From positions 1-6,506 of the forward strand of contig JBAVEY010000254.1 of NCBI GenBank assembly GCA_049587975.1: a stretch of DNA of 6,506 bases. The letters are read 5' to 3'. The notes beneath the pieces were generated by a model, which had not been told where the DNA came from, ran no database searches, and saw nothing but the letters and a program-made list of their open reading frames with translations. Position 1 is the first letter of the stretch; each line of letters starts with the position of its first letter. A program made the translations under genes and the position numbers. Shown here in pieces: positions 1 through 5,355 of the stretch. Source of the stretch: DASSJM01 sp049587975. Lineage in GTDB: Bacteria > Actinomycetota > UBA4738 > HRBIN12.

Positions 1-841
1 CGTGCAGGAACGCCGCGATCTGCATCCGCTCGTCTTGACGTTCCTCCGCCATCCGGTTCGATAGCGCTCGGAGCACATGCTCGCGGTCCTGCAGCTCCTT
101 GTGCGCCTCCTCAAGCGCCTTGCTACGAAAGAACATCTGCCGCGCAAGGAGAAGAGGGAGGACACAGACCGGAACAACCCACCAGTTGTCGTCAGGTCCA
201 AGCGTGAATACCTTCGCGAGGATGACACCAAAGACCGATAGACCCAAGTAGCTGATCAAGTACTCACTCAATCGGCCAACCTTCAATTCCCGAATAACCC
301 TGAGTGGGTTCATCCAGAAATGAATGCTCGCCGCAATGCATACAAGGGTGGTGTTGACAACGTAGTCAGCGATTGAGGCAAGTCCGGCAGCGAAGAAGAG
401 CCGGAACGCACCGGAGGACTGTATTGACGCCAACGAATGGAATATGAGACTCGCGGAACCTACTGCAAGGGCAACCTGACACCTGTTGAAGAGCGCCCTG
501 AGCACGCCCACCTCATGTCGCAACTCGCGTGGATCCGATGCCGCAAGTAACGCCGCTGCTGCGGCGGCCTGAGGCGGATAGAGGAAGGCAACCACCATCA
601 GCAACGGGAACCCCATGCTGATGTGGACGCCCCGCCATACGGGCACCGGTATCAATTCCACCAGCGCGATAATCAGGACCCAGATAAGTAGGGGAAGCAG
701 GACCGCTCTAACCTCGCTCCACCCATTTCCAGTGATGGCGAAGATGAGCCCGATGAGGGTGGGCACAACAATGGCGGCCTCAAAGAAACGAAGCAGCTTG
801 GCCGATCTCGCCGCCCGCGAGGAACCGTCATCAGATGGCAT
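1..841 (-). CDS. Membrane sensor histidine kinase, HisKA_3 type, partial (N-terminal 280 residues)
   Basis: The reverse strand is open from an ATG at 841 to the window edge, giving 280 codons with no stop. The start is supported by AGGGAGAA about 7 nt upstream (849-856 on the plus strand). Residues about 15-235 contain several hydrophobic segments and look like a polytopic membrane sensor module. Residues about 240-265 are a charged helical linker. The fragment ends in DERMQIAAFLH, which fits the H-box of HisKA_3 kinases (NarL/LuxR-type partners), with His280 as phospho-acceptor. The dimerisation remainder and the ATPase domain lie outside the window. It is a clear paralog of the kinase at 1211-2665: both carry RALFNR near residue 120, a P-LLLARQ / P-VLLARQ motif at the last helix, and the same H-box spacing. 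The ligand is unknown. A NarL-family regulator may lie beyond the left edge (inference). Confidence 0.88.
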   Translation of the reverse strand, partial: MPSDDGSSRAARSAKLLRFFEAAIVVPTLIGLIFAITGNGWSEVRAVLLPLLIWVLIIALVELIPVPVWRGVHISMGFPLLMVVAFLYPPQAAAAAALLAASDPRELRHEVGVLRALFNRCQVALAVGSASLIFHSLASIQSSGAFRLFFAAGLASIADYVVNTTLVCIAASIHFWMNPLRVIRELKVGRLSEYLISYLGLSVFGVILAKVFTLGPDDNWWVVPVCVLPLLLARQMFFRSKALEEAHKELQDREHVLRALSNRMAEERQDERMQIAAFLH

Positions 842-879
842 AGTCAAGTTCTCCCTACCGATGCGTCCTACATATTGAA

Positions 880-895
880 CCGTCGCTGGCGACGG
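880..895. repeat. Inverted repeat in the leader of the left kinase gene
   Basis: CCGTCGC (880-886) and GCGACGG (889-895) form a perfect 7-bp inverted repeat around a 2-nt centre, about 40 bp upstream of the kinase start at 841. It could be an operator or a hairpin in the 5' leader; the sequence does not decide between them. Confidence 0.4.
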
Positions 896-903
896 GGGAA
901 CCA

Positions 904-913
904 CCCTAATGGG
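904..913. promoter_or_regulatory. CCC-TAAT-GGG palindromic box (copy 1)
   Basis: CCCTAATGGG is an imperfect palindrome. Its complement CCCATTAGGG matches the box at 1024-1033 at 9 of 10 positions. It lies 63 bp upstream of the left kinase start and contains a TAGGGT -10-like hexamer on the minus strand. Binding by a NarL/LuxR-type response regulator is an inference from palindrome size and the kinase type next to it. Confidence 0.35.
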
Positions 914-944
914 ATGAACGCATTTCAGAGCGGAGACAGGCACA

Positions 945-968
945 CTCCTACAGCACGCGCTGTAGGGG
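945..968. repeat. 10-bp hairpin
   Basis: CTCCTACAGC (945-954) and GCTGTAGGGG (959-968) pair with one T-G wobble around an ACGC tetraloop. It sits mid-way between the left kinase gene and the tiny ORF at 1104. It could act as a terminator-like or operator element in this divergent region. No T-tract follows on either strand. Confidence 0.45.
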
Positions 969-988
969 ACAAGAGCGGCTTGTGGGTC

Positions 989-1006
989 ATCGGGGGGACC
1001 CCCGAT
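989..1006. repeat. 8-bp G/C-run inverted repeat
   Basis: ATCGGGGG (989-996) and CCCCCGAT (999-1006) are a perfect inverted repeat with only GA between them. The right arm overlaps the second CCC-GATA-GTG box (1001-1010). The tight centre suits a protein-binding palindrome as well as a hairpin. Confidence 0.45.
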
Positions 1007-1033
1007 AGTGAGCGCCGATGTCCCCCAATAGGG
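1001..1033. promoter_or_regulatory. Pair of CCC-(A/G)ATA-G(G/T)G boxes (copies 2 and 3)
   Basis: CCCGATAGTG (1001-1010) and CCCAATAGGG (1024-1033) match at 8 of 10 positions, with centres 23 bp apart, close to two helical turns. A third, inverted copy lies at 904-913. Tandem palindromic boxes at helical spacing are typical of promoters bound by NarL/DosR-type regulators; that assignment is an inference. They would serve the tiny plus-strand ORF, the left kinase gene, or both. Confidence 0.35.
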
Positions 1034-1039
1034 GTTGGG

Positions 1040-1083
1040 TAGCGAGGGAGAACCACGTCTTTCGATGTGGGGGCAACTCGCTA
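1040..1083 (+). ncRNA. Candidate structured 5' leader (unidentified cis-acting RNA)
   Basis: TAGCGAG (1040-1046) pairs perfectly with CTCGCTA (1077-1083). Inside it CCACGTC (1053-1059) pairs with GATGTGG (1064-1070) across a TTTC loop. This leaves a purine-rich 6x6 internal loop, GGAGAA opposite GGGCAA. The element ends 7 nt before the GGAGGGAGGT Shine-Dalgarno of the tiny ORF at 1104, a position suited to translational control. I compared it from memory with c-di-GMP, cobalamin, ZTP, fluoride and guanidine riboswitch cores and it fits none of them. It could equally be a protein-binding hairpin or chance folding of GC-rich DNA. Confidence 0.35.
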
Positions 1084-1103
1084 AGAGCGCGGAGGGAGGT
1101 GCC

Positions 1104-1187
1104 ATGAAGCTGGTCAAGCGGATCGCGATTGCGGTTGGCTCGCTGGCGGCGCTAGCGCTCGCAGGTGGCGCGCATCTCCGTTTCTAG
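1104..1187 (+). CDS. Tiny hydrophobic peptide ORF (27 aa), function unknown
   Basis: An ATG at 1104 follows GGAGGGAGGT (1091-1100) at good spacing and opens a 27-codon frame ending at TAG 1185-1187. The peptide begins MKLVKR, continues with a hydrophobic Ala/Leu/Val stretch (about residues 7-22), and ends GGAHLRF. This is the layout of a signal peptide or single-pass membrane peptide with almost nothing after it. The stretch GCGGAGGGAGGT before the start recurs exactly before the kinase start at 2665. A structured leader (1040-1083) lies upstream and a hairpin (1215-1241) downstream, so it looks like a complete small transcription unit. I do not recognise a family. It could be a membrane microprotein, a leader peptide, or a chance ORF behind a fortuitous Shine-Dalgarno. 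Confidence 0.4.
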   Translation: MKLVKRIAIAVGSLAALALAGGAHLRF

Positions 1188-1210
1188 TACCAACTCGCTG
1201 AGACGTGCAT

Positions 1211-2665
1211 TTAGGGGCGGGTCTCCTCTGGGGGCCCGCCCTTTCGGTGTTCGGTTGTTGACGGGAGCCTCGCCACAATTCGGGTGCCGTCGCCGGGTCG
1301 CGAATCGACGAATAGGATGCCTCCAGCAATCTCGATCCGCTCGCGCATCAAGGCCAACCCAAAGTGCGTCTGGTGATCCACGGAGTCCGGTTCGAAGCCA
1401 ACCCCATCGTCTTCCACAGTAATGCGGAGGGCTCCATCTCGGTCTACCAACGCTATTGAGACTGACGATGCTCTGGAATGTCTCAGTGCGTTGCGCAACG
1501 CCTCGCGTGTCACTTGGTAGGCAAGCAGTTGTACCAGAGGTGTGCCACCCACGCGATCACACATGAGGGATATTCGAGCCGTCGACTCCCTCTCCATATA
1601 CCTCACCAAGAGTCTCAGAGTCTCTGGGAGTCCGCCCGTCCCGAGAGGTGAATCCAGGAGACTTCGAATCAACGCGCGCATACTTTCGCTGGCGCTCTCT
1701 GTCGCGCCGAGCAATGAGGGGAGATCCTCTTCAAGAGCTAGTAGTCGGCCAGACGCCAAGTCTTGCCGCAGCACCTGCCCCATCAAGTGAACTTTGTAGA
1801 GAGGCGGCAACACTTCATCGTGAAGGCCGGCAGCCAGGGAAAGACGCTCCTCACGACGTTCATCGGCAATGGCTGCCGAAACGTCGCGGAGTGCTTCTGC
1901 TTGAGTTTCTAGACGACGGCTTGCGTTTGCGAGTCGCTGGTGACCGGCGAATGCCTGTCGGGCGAGGAGGACAGGAATTACAAACACCAAGAGGCTCCAT
2001 GCCCCTACTGATTCGAAGATCTCCGCGAGCATGATGCTCAACAGGCCGAAGCTCGCGTAGGTAAGCGCAAACTCGGGCAGAGATCCAAAGTAGAGCCGAG
2101 ACAGTCCATCCCATGGCTTGATTCGCTCATGCAAGCAGAGCACGGAGATTACCGTGCCGTAGTTCACTAGGCAGTCGGCTCCGACGGCAAGGAAGGCCGC
2201 GAGAAGAGTAAGGGGCCAACCACCCCCGCCATCGACCACAACAGCGAAGATTGCTGTGGCCGCCATGACGCTGAGTGAGGTTTGTGCACGATTGAATAAC
2301 GCGCGGACTAGCGGAATCTCACCTCTCCACTCACGCGCATCAACATAGGCAAGGAATGCAACGGCGCCAGCAACTATAGGACCGAACAAGTAACCAATCG
2401 CGAGGAGAACCGGCATGTCCAAAGCAAGCGCCTGACCAGACTCGAAGGGGAGCGAGGCAGCGCCCACAGCTGCGACGACTGCAACCCACGCGAGCAGCCC
2501 CCATCCTGCTTCCCGAAACCCACCACTTGAGGAGAAGGCGCCATAGGTGAGGATCGCTACGTCCAGCACGACGGTTCCCAAGACGAAGCTCCGGACAATG
2601 GGAGCCGTCCCGGGGGGCGGGCGACGGCGAACGCCCCCCGCGCCCACTGCAGTCGTGGCAGACAT
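1211..2665 (-). CDS. Membrane sensor histidine kinase, HisKA_3/HATPase_c type, complete (484 aa)
   Basis: The frame is open from 3043, but the ATG at 2665 is the start: it has GGAGGGAGGT 4 nt upstream, while the extension has a low-complexity Arg/Ser composition and runs antisense to the response regulator gene. Residues about 22-240 hold several hydrophobic helices (membrane sensor module). Residues 245-270 form a helical linker. The HisKA_3 H-box is ERLSLAAGLHDE with His282. HATPase_c follows, with N-box EALRNALRHS (Asn392), G1 box DDGVGF (419-424) and FGLALMRERI (from 435). Kinases of this type phosphorylate NarL/LuxR-family regulators, but none lies beside this gene; the adjacent regulator is OmpR type and has its own kinase. 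It may share a partner with the paralog at 1-841. The stop codon abuts a hairpin. The sensed signal is unknown. Confidence 0.92.
   Translation of the reverse strand: MSATTAVGAGGVRRRPPPGTAPIVRSFVLGTVVLDVAILTYGAFSSSGGFREAGWGLLAWVAVVAAVGAASLPFESGQALALDMPVLLAIGYLFGPIVAGAVAFLAYVDAREWRGEIPLVRALFNRAQTSLSVMAATAIFAVVVDGGGGWPLTLLAAFLAVGADCLVNYGTVISVLCLHERIKPWDGLSRLYFGSLPEFALTYASFGLLSIMLAEIFESVGAWSLLVFVIPVLLARQAFAGHQRLANASRRLETQAEALRDVSAAIADERREERLSLAAGLHDEVLPPLYKVHLMGQVLRQDLASGRLLALEEDLPSLLGATESASESMRALIRSLLDSPLGTGGLPETLRLLVRYMERESTARISLMCDRVGGTPLVQLLAYQVTREALRNALRHSRASSVSIALVDRDGALRITVEDDGVGFEPDSVDHQTHFGLALMRERIEIAGGILFVDSRPGDGTRIVARLPSTTEHRKGGPPEETRP
1215..1241 (+). terminator. GC-rich hairpin, candidate terminator
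   Basis: GGGCGGGTC (1215-1223) pairs with GGCCCGCCC (1233-1241) over 9 bp with one T-G wobble, and is followed by TTTCGG on the plus strand. It could end transcription of the tiny ORF at 1104, and its antisense overlaps the 3' end of the kinase gene. The T-run is short, so intrinsic termination is plausible but not certain. Confidence 0.45.
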
Positions 2666-2689
2666 GTGACCTCCCTCCGCTCCATCTGC

Positions 2690-2719
2690 ATCTTTGGGGA
2701 CTCGCGATTCCTCGGTCAA
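2690..2719 (-). promoter_or_regulatory. Weak candidate promoter for the 484-aa kinase
   Basis: On the minus strand TTGACC (2719-2714) matches five of six -35 positions, and AAAGAT (2695-2690) lies 18 bp further on as a poor -10. The predicted start would fall just upstream of the Shine-Dalgarno at about 2669-2678. The -10 match is weak. Confidence 0.25.
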
Positions 2720-2740
2720 GAACGACAAATCGGAGTCCGA

Positions 2741-2756
2741 CCGCCCCAAGGGGCGG
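2741..2756. repeat. 7-bp inverted repeat in the divergent promoter region
   Basis: CCGCCCC (2741-2747) and GGGGCGG (2750-2756) pair perfectly around AA. The repeat lies between the divergently oriented kinase (start 2665) and response regulator (start 2805), about 50 bp upstream of the regulator's -10. It may be an operator or a transcriptional insulator; its role is not visible. Confidence 0.4.
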
Positions 2757-2791
2757 AGGCCATCGGATCCGTTCCCTCCCAAGGTGACGAG

Positions 2792-2797
2792 TACCAT
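2792..2797 (+). promoter_or_regulatory. -10 box of the response regulator gene (leaderless start)
   Basis: TACCAT fits TAnnnT and ends 7 nt before the ATG at 2805, so transcription would start at or next to the start codon. No Shine-Dalgarno lies at normal distance: the only AAGGTGA is 18 nt or more upstream. A leaderless mRNA, common in Actinomycetota, is the simplest reading. No convincing -35 is visible. Confidence 0.45.
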
Positions 2798-2804
2798 CGG
2801 GCCC

Positions 2805-3494
2805 ATGAGGACACGGATCCTCCTGGTCGAGGACGAGGCGACCATCTCGGAGCCGCTTGCCGAAAGCCTCGGGCGCGACGGGTTCGACGCTGAAGTGGCG
2901 CCCACGCTCGCCGGGGCTCGCGAAGCCTTCCGTCGAGACCCTCCGGACCTCGTCCTGCTGGACGTGATGCTGCCCGACGGGGACGGTCGGGATCTCGCGC
3001 GCGAGATACGAAAGGAGTCGGATGTCCCAATCGTGATGCTCACCGCCCGGGGTGAGGAGATCGACCGGGTCCTCGGGCTCGAGCTCGGCGCCGACGATTA
3101 CGTCGTCAAACCGTTCTCCTCGCGCGAGCTCACAGCTCGGATCCGAGCCATCATGCGCCGGGGACGCGCACGCGACCCGCGGAGCCCGGTCGAGATCGGC
3201 GCGCTCAGACTCGACCCCGGGTCGCGCACGCTCTCGAAGAACGATGAGCCGATCGAGCTAGCCGCCCGCGAGTTCGACCTCCTGCACCTGCTGATGGCTA
3301 ACGCGGGGGAGGTCCTACGCCGGGAGCAGATCATGGACGAGGTCTGGGACACCAATTGGTTCGGTCCGACGAAGACACTCGACGTCCACATCTCGTGGCT
3401 GCGCAAGAAGATCGAGGACGACCCCTCACGGCCCACATACATCACGACGATCCGGGGGGTCGGTTTCCGATTCCGGTCGGCCACGGAACCCTAG
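2805..3494 (+). CDS. OmpR/PhoB-family response regulator (229 aa)
   Basis: A receiver domain (residues about 1-118) is followed by a winged-helix DNA-binding domain (about 125-226). Phosphorylation residues are all present: acidic pair Glu9-Asp10 in LLVEDE, phospho-acceptor Asp53 in LLDVMLPDG, Thr80 in MLTA, and Lys102 in VVKPF. The C-terminal half shows the family signature, from the AAREFDLL helix to VHISWLRKKIE and the wing TIRGVGFRF. The frame opens earlier (2694), but the ATG at 2805 begins directly with MRTRILLVEDE, the normal start of the fold, and has a -10 box at leaderless distance; the upstream 37 codons do not look like protein. The kinase follows after 10 nt, so the two form an operon and a cognate pair. 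Likely targets are the two acidic-protein genes downstream, whose promoters share an 11-bp-period direct repeat. Confidence 0.95.
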   Translation: MRTRILLVEDEATISEPLAESLGRDGFDAEVAPTLAGAREAFRRDPPDLVLLDVMLPDGDGRDLAREIRKESDVPIVMLTARGEEIDRVLGLELGADDYVVKPFSSRELTARIRAIMRRGRARDPRSPVEIGALRLDPGSRTLSKNDEPIELAAREFDLLHLLMANAGEVLRREQIMDEVWDTNWFGPTKTLDVHISWLRKKIEDDPSRPTYITTIRGVGFRFRSATEP

Positions 3495-3505
3495 GGAGGC
3501 GACCA
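3494..3505 (+). promoter_or_regulatory. Shine-Dalgarno that decides the kinase start
   Basis: GGGAGG (3494-3499) begins in the last base of the regulator's stop codon and is followed by CGACC and then ACG at 3505. Spacing is 5 nt. The site places the kinase start at ACG rather than at GTG 3550, 45 nt later. Confidence 0.6.
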
Positions 3506-4875
3506 CGAAGGTCCGAACGAGGCTCGTCCTCGCCTTCGCGTACATCCTGGTGGTCCTGATCCTCGCGCTGGGCATCCCACTCACGGTCAACCTGCAGCAG
3601 CGGGCGACGTCAGACCTCGAGCGGGAGGCCCTGATCGAGGCCCAGGGCGTCGCCGCACAGATCGGGGTGGAGAACATCGGCGCGCCCAAGCGCCTGGACC
3701 GGATCGTCAGCCAGGCGCGGGACCAATTGGGCGGCCGATGGATCGTGGTGGACGACCAGGGGATCCTCGTCGCGGACTCGGAGGGACCTGCCAGCCTCGG
3801 GACCCCTTACGCCACGACGGGCCGGCCCGAGATCGGCCATGCGCTCCAGGGGACGCCCTTCTCAGAGATCCGGGACAGCGTCGACCTCGGGCACGACATC
3901 ATGGCGACCGCCGTTCCGATCCAGGACGAACAGCGGCTCGTGGGGGCGGTGCGGCTCACGCGGAGCGTGCAGCAGGTGAACGACAACGTCCGAAACGTGA
4001 CGCTCGGCCTCGCCGCGATCGGGGTCGCGGCCCTCGTGGCGGGGATGCTCCTGGCGTTCGGACTCGCGGGCTCGCTCTCGCGGCCGCTCACGAGGCTCGC
4101 GGCTGCGGCGAAGCGTCTCGGCGAAGGCGACCTCTCGACGCGTGCCGGGGACGTGGGTGGCGCGAGGGAGGTGGAGGAACTCGGGCAATCGTTCGACGAG
4201 ATGGCCGATCGCCTCGAACGCTCGGCGCAAGCGCAGCGGGAGTTCGTCGCCAACGCGTCCCATCAGCTCCGGACCCCGCTGACCGCGATGAAGCTCCGGC
4301 TCGAGGGCGCCATCGAAGAGGCGCCGGACGAGGAACTGCGGGGCCGCCTCGAAGCGGCCGACCGAGAGGTCGACCGCTTGTCCGGGATCGTCGATCGCCT
4401 CCTGGTCATGGCGCGAGAGATCGAGGAGGGCACCTCTGCACACGTCGACCTTCGCGAAGCGGCCGATCGCGCGGCGGCCCGCTGGAACGAGCGTGCCGGC
4501 GATCGGGACTCGACGGTGGTCGCGCGTGGCGAGGGCGGGTCGGCGCGCGTCGACCCGACCGACCTCGATCAGATCCTCGACAACCTACTCGACAATGCGA
4601 CCTCCTACGCGCCCGGCGAGGTGACCATCGAGTCGGGCGGTTCGAACGGGCGGGTCTTCGTCGCGGTGGAGGATCGAGGGCCCGGGATCGCGTCCGAAGA
4701 TCTGGCGCGCGTGACCGAACGCTTCTATCGGGGGCACGGCGTGCCCTCCGGTGGTTCGGGGCTCGGCCTGGCGATCGCCCGCCAGCTCGTCGAGAAGTGG
4801 GGCGGGACACTGAGCGTCGAAAGCAGCAGAGCAGAGGGAACCCGGGTCGAGGTCCGACTCGACACAGCGCCGTGA
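3505..4875 (+). CDS. Sensor histidine kinase, HAMP-HisKA-HATPase_c, with apparent ACG start (456 aa)
   Basis: Cognate kinase of the regulator upstream. Numbered from ACG 3505: basic N-terminus (KVRTR), TM1 about 7-28, an extracytoplasmic sensor domain about 30-160 containing a GRWIVVDDQG...VADSEG segment as in Cache/PhoQ-like sensors, TM2 about 164-190, HAMP about 190-240, HisKA with ASHQLRTP (His253), then HATPase_c with DNLLDNA (Asn364), DRGPG (390-394) and GSGLGLAI. All catalytic motifs are intact. The Gln after His, in place of the usual Glu, occurs in many kinases of this class. Start choice: no ATG, GTG or TTG exists in frame between the stop at 3292 and GTG 3550. GTG 3550 lacks a Shine-Dalgarno and would remove half of TM1 and its positive charges. 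ACG 3505 follows GGGAGG by 5 nt and restores a normal N-terminus. It is either a real rare start or an ATG lost by mutation or sequencing error. Confidence 0.9.
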   Translation, partial: TKVRTRLVLAFAYILVVLILALGIPLTVNLQQRATSDLEREALIEAQGVAAQIGVENIGAPKRLDRIVSQARDQLGGRWIVVDDQGILVADSEGPASLGTPYATTGRPEIGHALQGTPFSEIRDSVDLGHDIMATAVPIQDEQRLVGAVRLTRSVQQVNDNVRNVTLGLAAIGVAALVAGMLLAFGLAGSLSRPLTRLAAAAKRLGEGDLSTRAGDVGGAREVEELGQSFDEMADRLERSAQAQREFVANASHQLRTPLTAMKLRLEGAIEEAPDEELRGRLEAADREVDRLSGIVDRLLVMAREIEEGTSAHVDLREAADRAAARWNERAGDRDSTVVARGEGGSARVDPTDLDQILDNLLDNATSYAPGEVTIESGGSNGRVFVAVEDRGPGIASEDLARVTERFYRGHGVPSGGSGLGLAIARQLVEKWGGTLSVESSRAEGTRVEVRLDTAP

Positions 4876-4876
4876 G

Positions 4877-4894
4877 CTTTACCTGCTCTTAGCC
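4877..4894 (+). promoter_or_regulatory. Direct-repeat operator 1, probable OmpR/PhoB-type binding site
   Basis: CTTTACC (4877-4883) and CTTAGCC (4888-4894) are direct repeats with an 11-bp period, the geometry of PhoB/OmpR-family boxes. The second copy ends exactly 10 bp before the -10 hexamer TACGCT, where the regulator would cover the -35 region as at activated Pho promoters. The element matches that at 5302-5319 at 14 of 18 positions. The adjacent regulator gene makes it the obvious candidate protein. Confidence 0.65.
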
Positions 4895-4904
4895 GGGGCC
4901 GGCG

Positions 4905-4910
4905 TACGCT
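4905..4910 (+). promoter_or_regulatory. -10 box for the Ser/Asp-rich protein gene (leaderless start)
   Basis: TACGCT lies 6 nt before the ATG at 4917, so the transcript would begin at the start codon. No Shine-Dalgarno is present. A GCCGG-GG-CCGGC inverted repeat (4892-4903) fills the space between the operator and this box. Confidence 0.5.
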
Positions 4911-4916
4911 CGACCC

Positions 4917-5291
4917 ATGAACCGGAAGATCCTGACGGCGGTCGCACTCGGCCTGGGGGGACTCCTCCTCGCGCTGGTGCTCACCGTCGGGGCGTTCGCC
5001 ATCGCCGGACAAGAGATCTCGCAGCCGGCGGGGGTTCCGGTCTTCACGACGTCGCCGTCCCCGAGCCCCGGCCACGATCGCGATGAGACCCGCTCCCCCG
5101 AGACCGAACGCACCGAGAGCCCCTCGCCGACGGACGACCACGGCGACTCGGGAAGCTCCATAGGCTCGGATGATTCCAGCGGCTCGGGAGGTTCGGATGA
5201 CAGCAGCTCGTCGGGATCCGACGACTCAGGAAGCGGATCGAGCGACTCATCCGGCTCTGGTTCGGGTGAGAACGACCACGGGGACGACTGA
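4917..5291 (+). CDS. Small exported Ser/Asp-rich protein (124 aa), function unknown
   Basis: Residues 1-4 (MNRK) are basic, 5-30 are hydrophobic and end in AIA, a possible signal-peptidase site after Ala30; otherwise this is a membrane anchor. The rest is predicted unstructured: a Pro/Ser/Thr segment (about 43-72, SPSPSP) and then a run of Ser, Asp and Gly to the C-terminus (GSDDSSGSG-type units), ending HGDD. There is no Cys and no enzyme motif. The Ser-Asp composition recalls Sdr-type cell-wall stalks, but there is no LPXTG anchor. The likely place is outside the membrane, where the acidic tail could bind cations or act as a spacer (inference). It begins 41 nt after the kinase stop but has its own promoter with an operator-like direct repeat. 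Confidence 0.75.
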   Translation: MNRKILTAVALGLGGLLLALVLTVGAFAIAGQEISQPAGVPVFTTSPSPSPGHDRDETRSPETERTESPSPTDDHGDSGSSIGSDDSSGSGGSDDSSSSGSDDSGSGSSDSSGSGSGENDHGDD

Positions 5292-5301
5292 GCACCGGTC
5301 T

Positions 5302-5319
5302 CTTAACCCCCGCTTAGCC
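5302..5319 (+). promoter_or_regulatory. Direct-repeat operator 2, probable OmpR/PhoB-type binding site
   Basis: CTTAACC (5302-5308) and CTTAGCC (5313-5319) repeat with an 11-bp period; the second half-site is identical to that of operator 1. The element starts 10 bp after the stop of the Ser/Asp-rich gene and about 87 bp before the next start. A -10 is less clear here than at operator 1; the best candidates lie in AGAACGTAACTG (5331-5342). Confidence 0.65.
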
Positions 5320-5355
5320 ATCAGCTTCGGAGAACGTAACTGAAGGGTCCCGAGG

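Noticed and set aside
615..878. 87-codon plus-strand open frame
   Set aside because: Antisense to the N-terminal membrane region of the left kinase; no Shine-Dalgarno and no coherent features.
1165..1422. 85-codon plus-strand open frame crossing the kinase 3' end
   Set aside because: Arg/Ser-rich shadow overlapping both the tiny ORF and the kinase C-terminus; no start signal.
2694..2804. 37-codon N-terminal extension of the response regulator
   Set aside because: The receiver fold starts at once after ATG 2805; the extension has no resemblance to protein and covers the promoter region.
2666..3043. N-terminal extension of the minus-strand kinase by 126 codons
   Set aside because: It overlaps the response regulator antisense, has Arg/Ser-rich composition and lacks a Shine-Dalgarno, whereas the ATG at 2665 has a strong one and a natural N-terminus.
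3738..4892. 384-codon plus-strand open frame inside the kinase gene
   Set aside because: It is a +1/+2 shadow of the HAMP/HisKA/ATPase kinase; the translation is Arg/Gly/Pro-rich without domains, as expected in high-GC DNA.
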